Below the pieces are notes generated by a model. That model did no database searches. It saw only the letters and a list, made by a program, of their open reading frames with translations, and was not told the origin of the DNA. Positions 63,208 through 64,000 of a stretch of DNA of 64,000 nt are shown piece by piece. The position numbers and the translations under genes were made by a program. Each line of letters begins with the position of its first letter. Within the stretch, counting starts at the first letter, position 1. Origin of the DNA: Alviniconcha marisindica (taxonomy: Eukaryota; Mollusca; Gastropoda; Provannidae); contig JABMCL010002109.1 of assembly GCA_018857735.1 (NCBI GenBank), positions 1,508,501 through 1,572,500 on the forward strand, read 5' to 3'.

Positions 63208-63268
63208 CTCTCCCTCCTCTCTCTCTCTCTCTCCTTCTTCTCTGCCCCCCCCCTCCCCTCCTTTTGTA
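61755..63268. repeat. About 1.5-kb polypyrimidine tract
   Basis: Almost every base on the plus strand is C or T, mixing (CT)n, (CTGT)n, C-runs and T-runs. Long open frames across it encode only S/L/P/F-rich (plus strand) or R/E-rich (minus strand) peptides and are compositional artefacts. Confidence 0.95.
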
Positions 63269-63289
63269 AAAGGGTGCTTTGTTTCCCAA

Positions 63290-63593
63290 AAACCCATAAG
63301 GCTTATTGGGACGGGGAGAAGGGAGAGAAAGGGGTATGAAGGTGGGGGGGGGGGGAGAGGGAGATTATATACCTATCGCTACACTGTCACCACCGGTATG
63401 ACTCCTGCATTAAGATGGGCAGCGATGAGAGCCATTTTAATGTTTCATTAATTGTGAGGGACAATGTCACAAGACAGTGTCCACAGACCACAACTTTGGA
63501 AAAGAAAGCAGAGCCGAAGCGGATTCGAACCGAGGTCCCTCTGCTTACCAGCCTAACGCCTTACCGCTAGGCCAAACCGGCTCGCGTGTCGGC
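63290..63593 (-). mobile_element. tRNA-derived SINE, family A, copy 3
   Basis: Minus-strand copy: GCGAGCCGGTTTGGCCTAGC begins at about 63593, the B box reads GGTTCGAATCC (the best preserved), and the body is as in the other two copies. It abuts the polypyrimidine tract. Confidence 0.85.
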
Positions 63594-64000
63594 CCTACTG
63601 AAGCCGCTACGCAAACTCCTTACTCCAACCGTTGCCATAACTGATTACGCCATAGGTCGCGGGAAAAACTCAGCTAACGGACAGTTTTAGGCTGGTGCTC
63701 AAATATCAGTAAGCATGCAACAGACGACCCAGATTAACAATAACAATATACTTTATTCATCCCAGCTGGAAATTAAAGCTGTCGTTCGGTCGCACAACGA
63801 AGAACATATCTCAGTAATTCTAAGTCATGACACATACGCATATACACACATACGCCCCCTTTCTCTCAATCTGCATACACTAATAGGAATTATATCAGTT
63901 TTTGTTTTGTTTTTGTTTTTATGACCGCACACGTTGCTTACGCCAGCTCAAACAAACAAAAAATCGTTTGAATCGAGACGGAACTCTTTTTTTTCACCCG
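63594..64000. other. Right edge, unassigned
   Basis: A retroposon-like tail (ATATACTTTATTCATCCCAG) lies near 63747-63767. No gene recognised. Confidence 0.35.

Noticed and set aside
61953..63451. Two open frames of 438 and 434 codons
   Set aside because: They encode only S/L/P/F/C-rich sequence over the polypyrimidine tract; composition, not coding.

Overview
This window is nuclear DNA from an animal. The genes carry many GT-AG introns (often 0.3-4 kb), coding exons are small, and the space between them is full of microsatellites, minisatellites, tRNA-derived SINEs and decayed LINEs. No prokaryotic features, rRNA genes or CRISPR arrays were seen. The repeat mix and protein flavour suggest a marine invertebrate, most likely a mollusc (a gastropod is my guess). 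That is inference, because no database search was possible.

Four conserved genes could be rebuilt exon by exon with consistent splice phases. (1) Minus strand, 22451 to 2394: a glycerol-3-phosphate acyltransferase of the GPAT3/GPAT4 family, 15 coding exons found and one small exon near the N-terminus probably unresolved. (2) Plus strand, 22754 to 29280: ATP synthase membrane subunit e (ATP5ME), 4 exons, 82 aa. (3) Minus strand, 35885 to 31569: 2,3-bisphosphoglycerate-dependent phosphoglycerate mutase, 6 exons, 250 aa, all catalytic residues present. (4) Plus strand, 37480 to 48668: protrudin (ZFYVE27), about 12 coding exons, about 430 aa, with a C-terminal FYVE zinc finger. Genes 1 and 2 are head to head with only 302 bp between start codons. 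Genes 3 and 4 are also head to head (1.6 kb), and genes 2 and 3 are tail to tail.

Mobile DNA: a 713-bp pogo-like DNA transposon derivative with a small intact ORF (1001-1713); a THAP-finger element with terminal inverted repeats (15346-16142); two MITE-like elements (about 3896-4124 and 23118-23528); decayed CR1/L2/Jockey-type LINEs in introns of GPAT (6.4-8.8 kb) and ATP5ME (23.7-25.1 kb), plus LINE 3' ends at 28.3 and 40.7 kb; two tRNA-derived SINE families (three and two copies); and a short dispersed motif in at least six places.

The most unusual structural feature is that minisatellites have grown across splice junctions. In protrudin a 109-bp unit repeats the 5' splice site of one exon eight times. 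In GPAT a 64-bp unit repeats the 3' splice-site region of the exon carrying the FERSE motif about eight times.

From 48.7 kb to the right edge I see no gene. That third of the window is largely tandem arrays, simple sequence and a roughly 1.5-kb polypyrimidine tract, ending in a SINE.
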